DNA from: Phytopseudomonas argentinensis
Lineage (GTDB): Bacteria > Pseudomonadota > Gammaproteobacteria > Pseudomonadales > Pseudomonadaceae
Direction of reading: 5' to 3'
Length of the DNA stretch: 64,000 nt
NCBI RefSeq assembly: GCF_900113905.1
Contig: NZ_FORC01000002.1
Location: forward strand, 730,772-794,771
The position numbers were made by a program, and so were the translations under genes. Below are positions 36,488 through 44,958 of the stretch, one piece after another (within the stretch, counting starts at the first letter, position 1; the number at the start of each line of letters is the position of its first letter). Below the pieces are notes generated by a model. It saw only the letters and a list, made by a program, of their open reading frames with translations, made no database searches and was not told the origin of the DNA.

Positions 36488-37120
36488 ATGGCCCTGCACC
36501 TCTGGTTCACCTTCTTTCTGGCCTATCTGGCCACCACCATGACGCCTGGACCGAACGTGCTGCTGGTGGTGCGCAATGCCTTGCGCCACGGGCCTGCAGC
36601 CATGGGCGCCACCCTGGTTGGCAACCTGACGGCCCAGTTGCTGGTGGTCACCGGGGTTGCATTCGGTGTTGGCGCGCTGCTGGTAGCCATGCCGTCGGCG
36701 TTTCTGGCCCTGAAAATCATTGGCGCCGGCTACCTGATCTACCTGGGCGTGCGCCAACTATTCGGTCGCAAAGTGGCCAACAATGCGGCTGAGGTGGCGG
36801 CGACCAGTAGCCCGTTGGCGAAATGGCGTATCGCTGCCGAGGCGTTTCTGGTTTCGATCAGCAATCCCAAGTCGATGATCTTTCTGTGCGCCTTTCTGCC
36901 GCAGTTTCTGCAGGCGGATCGTTCCGTGCCGGTGCAGTTCGTCGTCATGTACCTGACCATCGCTGCGGTGGTGATCAGCGTGCACGCCGTCTATTGCTAC
37001 ACCGCCTTTCGCTTCAGCAAACGCCTCGGTGCGGCGTATTGGGTCGCACTTATCAAGCGCTTGAGCGGCGCGCTGTTCATCGGCCTGGGTCTGCGCCTGC
37101 TCACTGCCAGGGCACTGTAA
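36488..37120 (+). CDS. LysE/RhtB-family amino-acid exporter
   Basis: A 210-residue membrane protein with about six helices and the RhtB signature near the start (YLATTMTPGPNVLLVVRNALRHG), then GAGYLIYLGVRQLF and SISNPKSMIFLCAFLPQFL, both typical. These carriers export amino acids or derivatives by proton antiport; the substrate is not predictable. ATG 36488 is well placed. A strong hairpin follows at 37151-37180. Confidence 0.92.
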   Translation: MALHLWFTFFLAYLATTMTPGPNVLLVVRNALRHGPAAMGATLVGNLTAQLLVVTGVAFGVGALLVAMPSAFLALKIIGAGYLIYLGVRQLFGRKVANNAAEVAATSSPLAKWRIAAEAFLVSISNPKSMIFLCAFLPQFLQADRSVPVQFVVMYLTIAAVVISVHAVYCYTAFRFSKRLGAAYWVALIKRLSGALFIGLGLRLLTARAL

Positions 37121-37150
37121 TCCGCTTGTTGGTTAGCGGATGCGGATAGC

Positions 37151-37180
37151 AGAACGCCGACCTGGGCAGGTCGGCGTTCT
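37151..37180. terminator. Bidirectional terminator hairpin
   Basis: AGAACGCCGACCT, a 4-nt loop, then AGGTCGGCGTTCT: a perfect 13-bp stem between the convergent exporter and AGCS symporter genes. Confidence 0.7.
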
Positions 37181-37203
37181 GGTCTGCAACGGTGTGCGTC
37201 TGC

Positions 37204-38670
37204 TTAGCTCTTCAGCGCTTTGGTAGCCGATTCGCGGTAGGTTTGCGCGCAGGTGACGTGGTCACTGCCGTCCCAGCACTCGATGTTCTTCAGGTCCGGC
37301 ATGTCGTCACGGTGGAACACCGGCTCCACGCCCTGGCGACGCTGGGCGTTGTAATGGCTGAGCAGGCGCGCGGCGATCGCTGCCAGCGGCAGAATGGCGA
37401 TCAGGTTGGTCAATGCCAGCAGCGGCATGAACACGTCGGCCATTGACCACACGACCGATACCTTGACCACCGAGCCGATCAGTACGAAGGCCATGACCAG
37501 TACGCGGAACAGGTTGAGTAGCAGCTTGCTGTCGAACATGTACTGGATATTGGACTCGCCGTAATAGTAGTTGCCGATCACCGAGGTGAAGGCGAACAGC
37601 AGGATGGCGAAGGTCAGGTAGTGAATCGCCCAACTGCCGAGCTGCTCGGCCAACGCCCACTGGGTCAGGCTGGCGCCCAGGGTGGCATCACCGTAGGCGT
37701 GGCTCGGATCGGCGACCAGGATGATCAGCGCCGTCATGGTGCAGATGACCAGGGTGTCGAAATACACGCCCAGGGTCTGCACCAGGCCCTGCTTGACCGG
37801 GTGGGAAACCGAGGCGGTGGCGCTGGCGTTGGGTACCGAGCCCATGCCCGCCTCATTGGAGAACAGGCCGCGGCGCACGCCCATCATGATCGCCGCACCG
37901 ATGCCGCCACCGGCGATTTCGCGCAGGCCGAAGGCGTGGGCGAAGATGTCGCTGAATACCCGCGGCACCTGGTCGATGTTGAGCAGGATCACCACCAGGC
38001 CGATGCCCAGGTACAGCAGGGCCATCGCGGGTACCACGGTGACCGAGACCTTGGAGATGGTCTGCACGCCGCCGAAGATGATCACCCCGGTCAGTACGGT
38101 CAGCGCGATGCCCACGCCCCAGGCGAGGGTGCGGCTGCCGCCTTCACCGCCAAAGGAGGTCTGCATGGCATCGACGATGGAGTTGGCCTGCACCGAGTTG
38201 AACACCAGCCCGTAGGTGATGCTGATCATCACCGCGAACACTACGGCCAGCCAGCGCCAGCCCAGGGCGCGCTGGATGTAGTAGGCCGGGCCGCCATGGT
38301 AGCGGTACTGCTTGTCCGACTTGTACAGCTGGCCGAGAGTCGACTCCACGAACGACGTGGCGCCACCGACCAGGGCCACCATCCACATCCAGAACACCGC
38401 ACCCGGCCCGCCGACGGCGATGGCCGTGGCCACCCCGGCGATATTGCCGGTGCCCACCCGCGACGCCGCGGAAATGGTGAATGCCTTGAAGGACGAGATC
38501 GCCTGCTTGTCACCATGGTTGCGCTCGAGAATCACCCGGAACATTTCCGGAATCATCCGTAGCTGCACACCGCGGCACACATAGGTGAGGTAGAGGCCGC
38601 TGAGCAGCAGCATGGGGATGGCAAGGTAGGTCCAGAGCAGGCCGGAGAAGGCATCGAGCAACGCTGACAC
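37204..38670 (-). CDS. AGCS-family sodium:alanine/glycine symporter
   Basis: A 488-residue polytopic protein with about ten helices and the AGCS signature GTGNIAGVATAIAVGGPGAVFWMW, followed by SFVESTLGQLYK and, later, GLFSNEAGMGSVPNASATA. It imports alanine or glycine with sodium. The start is GTG 38670 with AGGAAG 6-7 nt upstream; the extension to 38772 is arginine-rich and not membrane-like. The C-terminal 30 residues carry DCxxAN-like polar features (NIECWDGSDHVTCAQ). Confidence 0.93.
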   Translation of the reverse strand: MSALLDAFSGLLWTYLAIPMLLLSGLYLTYVCRGVQLRMIPEMFRVILERNHGDKQAISSFKAFTISAASRVGTGNIAGVATAIAVGGPGAVFWMWMVALVGGATSFVESTLGQLYKSDKQYRYHGGPAYYIQRALGWRWLAVVFAVMISITYGLVFNSVQANSIVDAMQTSFGGEGGSRTLAWGVGIALTVLTGVIIFGGVQTISKVSVTVVPAMALLYLGIGLVVILLNIDQVPRVFSDIFAHAFGLREIAGGGIGAAIMMGVRRGLFSNEAGMGSVPNASATASVSHPVKQGLVQTLGVYFDTLVICTMTALIILVADPSHAYGDATLGASLTQWALAEQLGSWAIHYLTFAILLFAFTSVIGNYYYGESNIQYMFDSKLLLNLFRVLVMAFVLIGSVVKVSVVWSMADVFMPLLALTNLIAILPLAAIAARLLSHYNAQRRQGVEPVFHRDDMPDLKNIECWDGSDHVTCAQTYRESATKALKS

Positions 38671-38874
38671 GGGCGTCTTCCTGTGGTGGTCTTGTTCGAA
38701 GGGGCGCGAGGATAGGGCAATACGCCCAAATTCCCAAACCCGATTGCGCTGACGGCGGGCCGCCAAGCCCATCCCAATGACCCGCAGCGGTACTGCTTAG
38801 GGCGGAAACGGGCGGGTTGGTTCAGGTTAACGAGGCGGCGTGCGGGCTCTTGCAGGCCGCTGTGGCCTGGGGAG

Positions 38875-38897
38875 TGGAAGCCCATTGCGGGCTTCCA
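38875..38897 (-). terminator. Hairpin after the reductase gene
   Basis: TGGAAGCCC, a 5-nt loop, then GGGCTTCCA: a perfect 9-bp stem 20 nt beyond the stop of the - strand reductase gene. It lacks a clear T tract. Confidence 0.5.
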
Positions 38898-38916
38898 GAT
38901 TATGACGAGGTATTGC

Positions 38917-39978
38917 TCAGGGAATCAGCTTGGCCGCGCGCAACTGCTCGAACACCGCAAAGAATGCATCGTCACTGGCCTGGTAGTCGAGAAAGCCAAG
39001 CTTGCGGCTTTTCGACATATCGGTGACCACTTCAATGGGGCGACCCAGGTCGGCATCGGTGTGCCAGGGTGAGACCAGGCGCTCGATCTCGGCTTCGGCC
39101 AGGCCGTGCTTGGCGGCCAGGGTATGCCAGATCTCCGCATCGTTGGCCATCTGCTCTTCGAGTGGTGCGGGCTCACCTTCGAAGGGCGCGGCCTGGATAC
39201 CGAACCATTCGGCGATGCGTTGCCACATCCATTTCCAGCGAAACACGTCGCCGTTGACGATATTGAACGCCTGGTTGGCAGCTGCCGGGGTGGTCGAGGC
39301 CCAGTGCAGTTGTTTGGCCAATTGGCGGGCATCGGTCATGTCGGTGAGGCTGTTCCACTGCACGGCCGAGCCGGGGAAGCGGAAAGGGCGGCCGGTTTCC
39401 CGGCAGATCGAGGCATAGACGGCAAGGGTGGTTGCCATGTTCATCGCATTACCGACCGCCACGCCGGTGATGGTATGCGGGCGGTGCACGCTCCAGGTGA
39501 AACCGTCACGCTTGGCGGCGGCGAACACTTCGTCTTCCTGGGCATAATAGAAGTTCTCCACGTCCAGGCGGCCCTGCTCCTCGCGAAACGGCGTCTGCGG
39601 CAGGGTGCCCTTGCCGTAGGCCTCAAAGGGGCCGAGGTAGTGCTTGAGCCCGGTGACCAGGGCGACATGCTTGACGCTGCCGGCCGCGCGCAAGGCATCC
39701 AGCAGGTTGCGGACCATCGCCGCGTTGACGCGAATGTTTTCCGCCTCGGTGGCCTGCCGCGCCCAGGTGGTCAGGAACACGTGAGTGGGCTTGAGGCCTT
39801 CGAGGGCGCTGGCCAGCGAGGCGGGGTCGAGCAGGTCGGCGGCCAGCGGGGTGACGTTATCGGCGGTGTTAGGGTTGCGGGCCAGACCGGTGACCTGCCA
39901 GCCCTGTTCGGCCAGCAGCCGCGAGGTAGCGCTGCCGACGATACCGCTGGCGCCGACGACCAGTGCGTGATGTGCCAT
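38917..39978 (-). CDS. Extended SDR / PRISE-like NAD(P)-dependent reductase
   Basis: A 353-residue protein with N-terminal Rossmann motif VVGASGIVGSATSRLL and the NADP-type LARNPN just after. Later parts (HVALVTGLKHYLGPFEAYGKG, ENFYYAQEDEVFAAA, WSVHRPHTITGVAVGNAMN) match the progesterone-5-beta-reductase/iridoid-synthase-like (PRISE) class of extended SDRs, where Tyr in NFYYAQED and Lys in GLKHY are catalytic. It probably reduces activated alkenes or enones. ATG 39978 follows GGAGGAA. It is divergent from an HxlR regulator, which is a common arrangement for a repressed redox gene. Confidence 0.85.
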   Translation of the reverse strand: MAHHALVVGASGIVGSATSRLLAEQGWQVTGLARNPNTADNVTPLAADLLDPASLASALEGLKPTHVFLTTWARQATEAENIRVNAAMVRNLLDALRAAGSVKHVALVTGLKHYLGPFEAYGKGTLPQTPFREEQGRLDVENFYYAQEDEVFAAAKRDGFTWSVHRPHTITGVAVGNAMNMATTLAVYASICRETGRPFRFPGSAVQWNSLTDMTDARQLAKQLHWASTTPAAANQAFNIVNGDVFRWKWMWQRIAEWFGIQAAPFEGEPAPLEEQMANDAEIWHTLAAKHGLAEAEIERLVSPWHTDADLGRPIEVVTDMSKSRKLGFLDYQASDDAFFAVFEQLRAAKLIP

Positions 39979-40064
39979 GAATCTATTCCTCCACAAGAAC
40001 GAGTATTGGCACCATAGCGAGGCTGCAGACTCAAACCAAGACGGCACCAAAAGGTAACCACCCG

Positions 40065-40445
40065 ATGCAACCCGGCACTCCCGATGAACAATGGCGCGAA
40101 GACTGCGCACCGCGCCGCGTACTCGAACTGTTCGCCACCAAGTGGACGAGCATGATCCTGCACACCCTGCATGCCCGCCACGGCGGCTCGGCCCGCACCG
40201 GCGTGCTGCAGCGCAGCCTGCCCGGCATCTCCAAGAAAATGCTGGTGCAGACCCTGCGCGAACTGGAAGCCAGTGGCCTGATCGACCGCCAGGTGCATGA
40301 CAGCGTACCGCCCACGGTCGACTACTCGCTTACCGAACTCGGCCAGCGGCTGGTAGAGCCCATCGAGATGATCTACGACTGGGCGCGAGACAACGCCCCG
40401 GCGCTCGATGCCTTGCAGCCGCGGCAGACGTCGCGTAGGCGTTGA
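40065..40445 (+). CDS. HxlR-family transcriptional regulator
   Basis: A 126-residue winged-helix protein with the HxlR layout: CAPRRVLELFATKWTSMILHTL at the start, GISKKMLVQTLRELEASGLIDRQ in the recognition region and VDYSLTELGQRLVEPIEMIYDWA at the end. It has a single cysteine (Cys14) at the conserved position of redox- or electrophile-responsive members. It is divergent from the reductase gene across 86 nt, which contains a direct GGCACCA repeat (40008-40014 and 40043-40049) that could be its site. Regulation of the reductase is inferred. Confidence 0.92.
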   Translation: MQPGTPDEQWREDCAPRRVLELFATKWTSMILHTLHARHGGSARTGVLQRSLPGISKKMLVQTLRELEASGLIDRQVHDSVPPTVDYSLTELGQRLVEPIEMIYDWARDNAPALDALQPRQTSRRR

Positions 40446-40524
40446 CTGCGCGTCCCGATCCCCTACGGGTCTTTTCGGCGTGTAGCGCCCGCTGCGCAGG
40501 CGCTCATACCACCCCGACCTGGCC

Positions 40525-43500
40525 TCAGGACGCCACGGTTGACCCCCGATCCATGACGGTATCCAGGTTGTCGCCATCACCCTCGTAGTCTTCGTGCTGG
40601 CCGTCCCAGTAGGTGTGGCCCTTGTCGACGAAGTAGTCGTATTCGTCGCTGCGGTACTCGAAGATGCTCTCGTCGTCCGGCGCGTCGCGCTGGCCGTAGC
40701 TGTGCATGTATTCGTCGAGGAATTCGAAGCGGCGCAGGCCATCGTCGGTGAGCAGGTCGTCGCCTTCCAGATCGGTGAACAGGTCCTTGAGGCTGTCGCG
40801 GTAGTCGTCGAGTTTGTTGTTGTATTTGATGTCTTCGATGATGCTGAAGGGCAGGGTGGCAATGGTCAGCGCGGCGGATATCCAGAACATCGGGCCGACC
40901 GCGGCGCGGGCGAAGCTGAGCTTGGCCAGGGCGCCGGCCGAGGCTGCGCCGCCGCCCACGCCGAAGGCACCGGCCGCCACCGTGATGGCGCCCTGAGCGA
41001 TCATCGCCTTGTCGCCGGTATCGGCGCCTTTTTTGATCATCAAGCCGCCAAGTACCGCATCGGCGACGCCGACGAAGGTATTGGCGCCGGCATCCAGCAC
41101 CCGCAGGAAGGCACCGGCGCCGCGGCTGAAGGCGTTGGAATCGGCCAGTACCGGCGTGCCGCTGAAGCCTTCCTTCATGCCCTTGATGACCTCTTTGTAG
41201 TCGGATTGCGAGAGGTCGAGCTTGTCAGCCATCTTGGCGTCGTCGGCCAGTGGCGCGCTGGCCAGCAGCTCATCGAGGTTGGTCTGGAAGCGCGCGCCGA
41301 TTTCCGAGGTGAACGGCCGGTTCTCCGGCAGGTCCTTGCCGAAGATCTCCGGTAGGGATTTGTCCAGGCCCAGCATGGCGTTGACGTGGCTGCCATTGAC
41401 CTTGTCGATGATGTTGGTGCCCAGGTTGACGAAGTGCTGGCTGGCGCCGAAGAAGGCGACCATTTCCTTGGCGATGGCCAGGCGTTCCTCTGGGGTGCCG
41501 CCCAGCTTGCCGCCGGCCATCTGGTAGATGCCCGATGCCAGGGAGATCAGGCCGCCGGCAGAGCCCAGGGCGCCGTTGCTGTTGAGTACGCTGATGGCCG
41601 ACAGCATGCCACCGCCGGTCTTCTCGTTGAGCGCCTTGTAAACGTCCTTCTTCATCAGGTCGTCGATATCGCCCTGGGTGATTTCGCCGTTCTTGATGAA
41701 GCGGTCGCCCAGTTCCTGCAGCGCCTTGCCGAAATCCTTCGCGGTCTGCTTGTCGCCGAGGAATTCGTTGACGAACTTGTCGAGGCTTTCGGCGGTGCGC
41801 CGCGGCAAGTCCACACCGGCTTTTTTCAGGGCAGTGAGTACGGTCTTGACCACGTCCTGGGTGGCCAGGGCCAGGTTGCCGTCATTGACCAACTCGGGAT
41901 TGGCCATCAGCTTGTCGAGGTCGACGATGGTGGCGTCGAGCTGTAGCTTCTGGGCAAACTCGGCGGCCTTTTCCGGGTTGGCGATGGCCAGTTGCGCGTA
42001 GGTTTCGCGGATGTCGGCGGCGGCCAGGTCGTTTTTCTCGTCGGCCTGCAGGTCGCGGATGTGCTTGACGTAGTCCTCGCTGAAGGCCATGTCTTCGAGT
42101 TTCTTGGTCACCTCGTCCTTGTTGGGCAAGGCGTCGAGGGCGCTTTTCTGCGCCTCGAGGAAGTCCTTCTGCACGGCTTCGCTGGAGAACAGCGTGGTGA
42201 GCTGTTCGTCGACCTTGCGGCCGTCGATGATGGTTTCGAAGTCTTCACCCTTGGTACCGCTGGTGCTCTGACCCTTGCTGATGTCCAGGGTGACCATGTC
42301 CAGGCCGCCCTCCAGCGTGCCCTGGGCGCGCAGGGTGCGGTACATCTTGGCGCGGTCGTCATCTTCCTTGATGGAACCGTCTTCGATGCCTTTCTTCCAG
42401 CCGTCTATGACCTTTTGCCAGGTCAGCTCACTGACGGTGAGCGAGCGTTTGCTGTCCTTGGGGTCTTTCTCGCGGGTTTCCATGCTGCCGATATCCAGCT
42501 CGCCGGTGCTCGGCAGCTTGCTGTCGCCACGGGCATCATCGACCATCTCGAGGTTGTTGCGGCGGCCCTGGTCTTCGGCGACCAGGCGGTCGTACAGGGT
42601 GGGATTGAGTTCGCGGGAGACGATGACCTTGCGGCTCTTGTCGCCATCGAAGACCTCGGCGCGTACATAGCCATCGCCGACCTCGCCTTCAGGGCCGATG
42701 GTGGCACCGGCGATCTCCTCGCTGGTCAGGTAATCGTCCGGGTGCAGCATGGCGTAGCCTTCCTTCTCCTGCTCGTTGGCCTTGAGCATGATCTCGGCGT
42801 TCTTTTTGAGCTGGGCGAAGAGTTCCGGGCTGACGGCAGCCGATACCGCGACCTTGTCGCCGTCCCAGGTTTCGTAGGTGATGAGGCCGTTGTCGCCGAC
42901 GTTGCCTTCCCAGCGGATGGCCTTGTAGTCGGGGTAGGGCGGTGCTTCGCCGTCGCGCTCGAGCAGGCTGTGGCCATCTGCCTGGGCGCGGTCCATGGCG
43001 CCACGGGAGTCCGGGTTGCTGATGAGTTTTTCCATTTTGCTCAGGTAGTCGAACAACCCCGGGTTGTCGTCCTTGTGCAGCACCACCTTGTCGTCGCCGT
43101 TGTGATAGCGGATCACCCCCGGGCCCATTTCACCGACCTTGCCGACGCCCAGGCCGCTGTAGGGCGGCCAGGTCTCGTTGTCGCTGGCGCGGCGGTAGCC
43201 GTCCTCCTCGCTGGCCTGGATGCCGTCGAGGGGTTCCTTGAAGCTGCTGAGCTTGTCGAACATGTCCGGGTTGTCGGCCCTGGCGAGCACCACCCCATCA
43301 CCGTCCCTGTTGCGGTAGCGGATCACCTCGGGCGAGAGGCTTTCGATGGCCTGGTAGTCGCGCACGCTGTCCGGCGCCTTGTCGTCCTTGCCGGCGCGGC
43401 GGTCACCCTCGGCGGTTGCCTGGTTGAGCGCCTTGAGGGTCTCGAAATCCTTTTTCACCTGCTCGAACAGCGCCGGGGAGGTGGAGCGCAGTACGATGAT

Positions 43501-43716
43501 CTTGTCGCCGCTGTGGGTCTCGTAGCGAATGGTGTCGTTGGCCACCTCATTGGCCGGGCCGATGTGCTTGTAGTCGCCGAGGGCCGGCGCCTTGGCGTCT
43601 GGCGCCGCGGGCTTGTAATCCTGGCGCGGCTTGGTCTGGGCAAGGGCCAGGTTGGCATCGAAGGTTTTCTCGGAGGAGGACGGCGGCGTTTTCGCCAGAC
43701 GTGGGATGCTGCTCAT
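40525..43716 (-). CDS. HrpK-like protein with five internal repeats
   Basis: A 1063-residue protein without any cysteine, signal peptide or Sec features. Residues about 48-395 hold five diverged repeats of 65-75 residues with the core (V/I)(I/R)Y-x4-GDK-(I/V)(V/I)-x5-NP-x-LF-x-L. The long middle part is helical and charged. Toward the C-terminus come hydrophobic stretches (TFVGVADAVLGGLMI, AITVAAGAFGVGG, VGPMFWISAALTIATLPFSII) after GAGAFLRVLDAGANTF, then an acidic tail. The C-terminal half resembles HrpK, a type III secretion translocator-like protein of P. syringae; this is from memory, so moderate. ATG 43716 has GGAG 6-7 nt upstream. No type III machinery is in the window. It is divergent from a thaumatin-like gene. 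Confidence 0.6.
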   Translation of the reverse strand: MSSIPRLAKTPPSSSEKTFDANLALAQTKPRQDYKPAAPDAKAPALGDYKHIGPANEVANDTIRYETHSGDKIIVLRSTSPALFEQVKKDFETLKALNQATAEGDRRAGKDDKAPDSVRDYQAIESLSPEVIRYRNRDGDGVVLARADNPDMFDKLSSFKEPLDGIQASEEDGYRRASDNETWPPYSGLGVGKVGEMGPGVIRYHNGDDKVVLHKDDNPGLFDYLSKMEKLISNPDSRGAMDRAQADGHSLLERDGEAPPYPDYKAIRWEGNVGDNGLITYETWDGDKVAVSAAVSPELFAQLKKNAEIMLKANEQEKEGYAMLHPDDYLTSEEIAGATIGPEGEVGDGYVRAEVFDGDKSRKVIVSRELNPTLYDRLVAEDQGRRNNLEMVDDARGDSKLPSTGELDIGSMETREKDPKDSKRSLTVSELTWQKVIDGWKKGIEDGSIKEDDDRAKMYRTLRAQGTLEGGLDMVTLDISKGQSTSGTKGEDFETIIDGRKVDEQLTTLFSSEAVQKDFLEAQKSALDALPNKDEVTKKLEDMAFSEDYVKHIRDLQADEKNDLAAADIRETYAQLAIANPEKAAEFAQKLQLDATIVDLDKLMANPELVNDGNLALATQDVVKTVLTALKKAGVDLPRRTAESLDKFVNEFLGDKQTAKDFGKALQELGDRFIKNGEITQGDIDDLMKKDVYKALNEKTGGGMLSAISVLNSNGALGSAGGLISLASGIYQMAGGKLGGTPEERLAIAKEMVAFFGASQHFVNLGTNIIDKVNGSHVNAMLGLDKSLPEIFGKDLPENRPFTSEIGARFQTNLDELLASAPLADDAKMADKLDLSQSDYKEVIKGMKEGFSGTPVLADSNAFSRGAGAFLRVLDAGANTFVGVADAVLGGLMIKKGADTGDKAMIAQGAITVAAGAFGVGGGAASAGALAKLSFARAAVGPMFWISAALTIATLPFSIIEDIKYNNKLDDYRDSLKDLFTDLEGDDLLTDDGLRRFEFLDEYMHSYGQRDAPDDESIFEYRSDEYDYFVDKGHTYWDGQHEDYEGDGDNLDTVMDRGSTVAS

Positions 43717-44033
43717 GGTGGGCTCCATTCGACCAGAGGTATGAGGGTTGCCTGACAACCACGACTCCAGCATGGAGCCGCTACAAGCACGATGGCCGCG
43801 GTTGCGCCGCGGCAAACGGGACTGTGCGAGGCGCGGATGACAGATTGATTGCAATTGCGGCTGGGGAAAATGCGTGAACGTGGAAGCGCTGCAGCGATAG
43901 CCAGCGTGGCTGCGGCCAGCAGCGCGACTGGCGGGCGGATGGAGCTCGTCGTGTTTAACAGTTTTTCACAGCGCCCCGGTTCGGCTTGTCGCTAGTGTTT
44001 CTTGCACAACAGGGCTTGAGCGGAGGAGCCAGC
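43717..44033. promoter_or_regulatory. Divergent promoter region, 317 nt
   Basis: Separates the HrpK-like and thaumatin-like genes. I searched for a hrp box (GGAACC-N16-CCACNNA) and a sigma-54 -24/-12 pair and found neither. No coding frame is evident. Confidence 0.35.
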
Positions 44034-44930
44034 ATGAATGTCGAGAATGTCGGGCAATTGAACACGGTGCCGGGGCAGGGTGATCCGGGCCCAGAATTCG
44101 ATGCCGCGCTGGCTGGCGCCTGGCAGGGCGAGTGGACCCGCCGCGAACAGGCTCGCGACCAGGCAAAGGCCACGGGTGACGAGGCCCTGGCGCAGCATTA
44201 CCAGAACGAGCTGGATGTGCTGCAGTTGATGATGCCGGGGATCATGCCGGGCGAGGCACCGCCGCCCCCGGTGCCCGCCAGCCTGGCGCAATTGCCGCCC
44301 CAACAGCAGGCACTGGTCGACCATGACCCCGTAGTCGACCAGCACTCGCCGCCCGTCACGCCCACCGACAATGTCGCCCACGACGCCGCGATTCCCAAGG
44401 GCAACAGCCTGACCTTCGTCAACGAAGGCGATACGCCGCTGACCATCGAGTTCACCGCCAATGCGGGGCAGGCCGGTATTCCTTCCATCACCCTGCAGCC
44501 CGGCGAAACGCTGGCGCAGGGTTTCCCCACGGGCTGGTCCGGCAACTTCCGCAGCACGGCCGGCGACGGTGCCCATGTGACGCTGGGTGAAGTGGCCTTC
44601 AACGGCGGGGTTGACGGCAACCAGACCTTCTATGACGTCAGCTATATCGAAGGCAACAATGCGCGCATGACCATAGAACCAAGTGAAGGCGGTGCCAAGT
44701 CCGGCACCCTGGACGATATCGTCAGCGACGCGCCGGATGCCATCAAGGCGCGGGATGAGCAGGGCAATGTCTACGGCCTGAAGAAGACCACCACCTCGGA
44801 GGTCTTCGATGACCCGGTAATCGACTACTACCGCGACGCCGTGGGCGAAGGTGAAGGTTACGTCGTGCCCAAGGATGACATCAGCACCCTGGGCACCGGC
44901 TCCAACAGCCTGACCGTGCGCGTGGCCTGA
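44034..44930 (+). CDS. Cysteine-free thaumatin-like domain protein
   Basis: A 298-residue protein. Residues about 1-75 are a charged helical segment (FDAALAGAWQGEWTRREQARD), followed by a proline-rich linker (GEAPPPPVPASLAQLPPQQQ). Residues about 122-217 follow the thaumatin pattern: SLTFVNEGDTPLTIEFTA, TGWSGNFRSTAG, TLGEVAFNG and FYDVSYIEGNNARMTIEP, the last matching the FYDVSLVDGxN signature. Thaumatin-like proteins normally have 10-16 cysteines and a signal peptide; this one has neither. ATG 44034 follows GGAGGAG. It is divergent from the HrpK-like gene, which also lacks cysteine. It may be secreted by a non-Sec route; that is inference. Confidence 0.6.
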   Translation: MNVENVGQLNTVPGQGDPGPEFDAALAGAWQGEWTRREQARDQAKATGDEALAQHYQNELDVLQLMMPGIMPGEAPPPPVPASLAQLPPQQQALVDHDPVVDQHSPPVTPTDNVAHDAAIPKGNSLTFVNEGDTPLTIEFTANAGQAGIPSITLQPGETLAQGFPTGWSGNFRSTAGDGAHVTLGEVAFNGGVDGNQTFYDVSYIEGNNARMTIEPSEGGAKSGTLDDIVSDAPDAIKARDEQGNVYGLKKTTTSEVFDDPVIDYYRDAVGEGEGYVVPKDDISTLGTGSNSLTVRVA

Positions 44931-44958
44931 GCCTGCGCCGGAACGCAGCCCCTGGGCC

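Noticed and set aside
41992..43755. 587-codon + strand frame opposite the HrpK-like gene
   Set aside because: The - strand frame has a ribosome-binding site and structured repeats; the + strand product is a valine- and alanine-rich shadow.
43717..44033. hrp box or sigma-54 promoter between the HrpK-like and thaumatin-like genes
   Set aside because: No GGAACC-N16-CCACNNA or GG-N10-GC pair with proper context was found on either strand.
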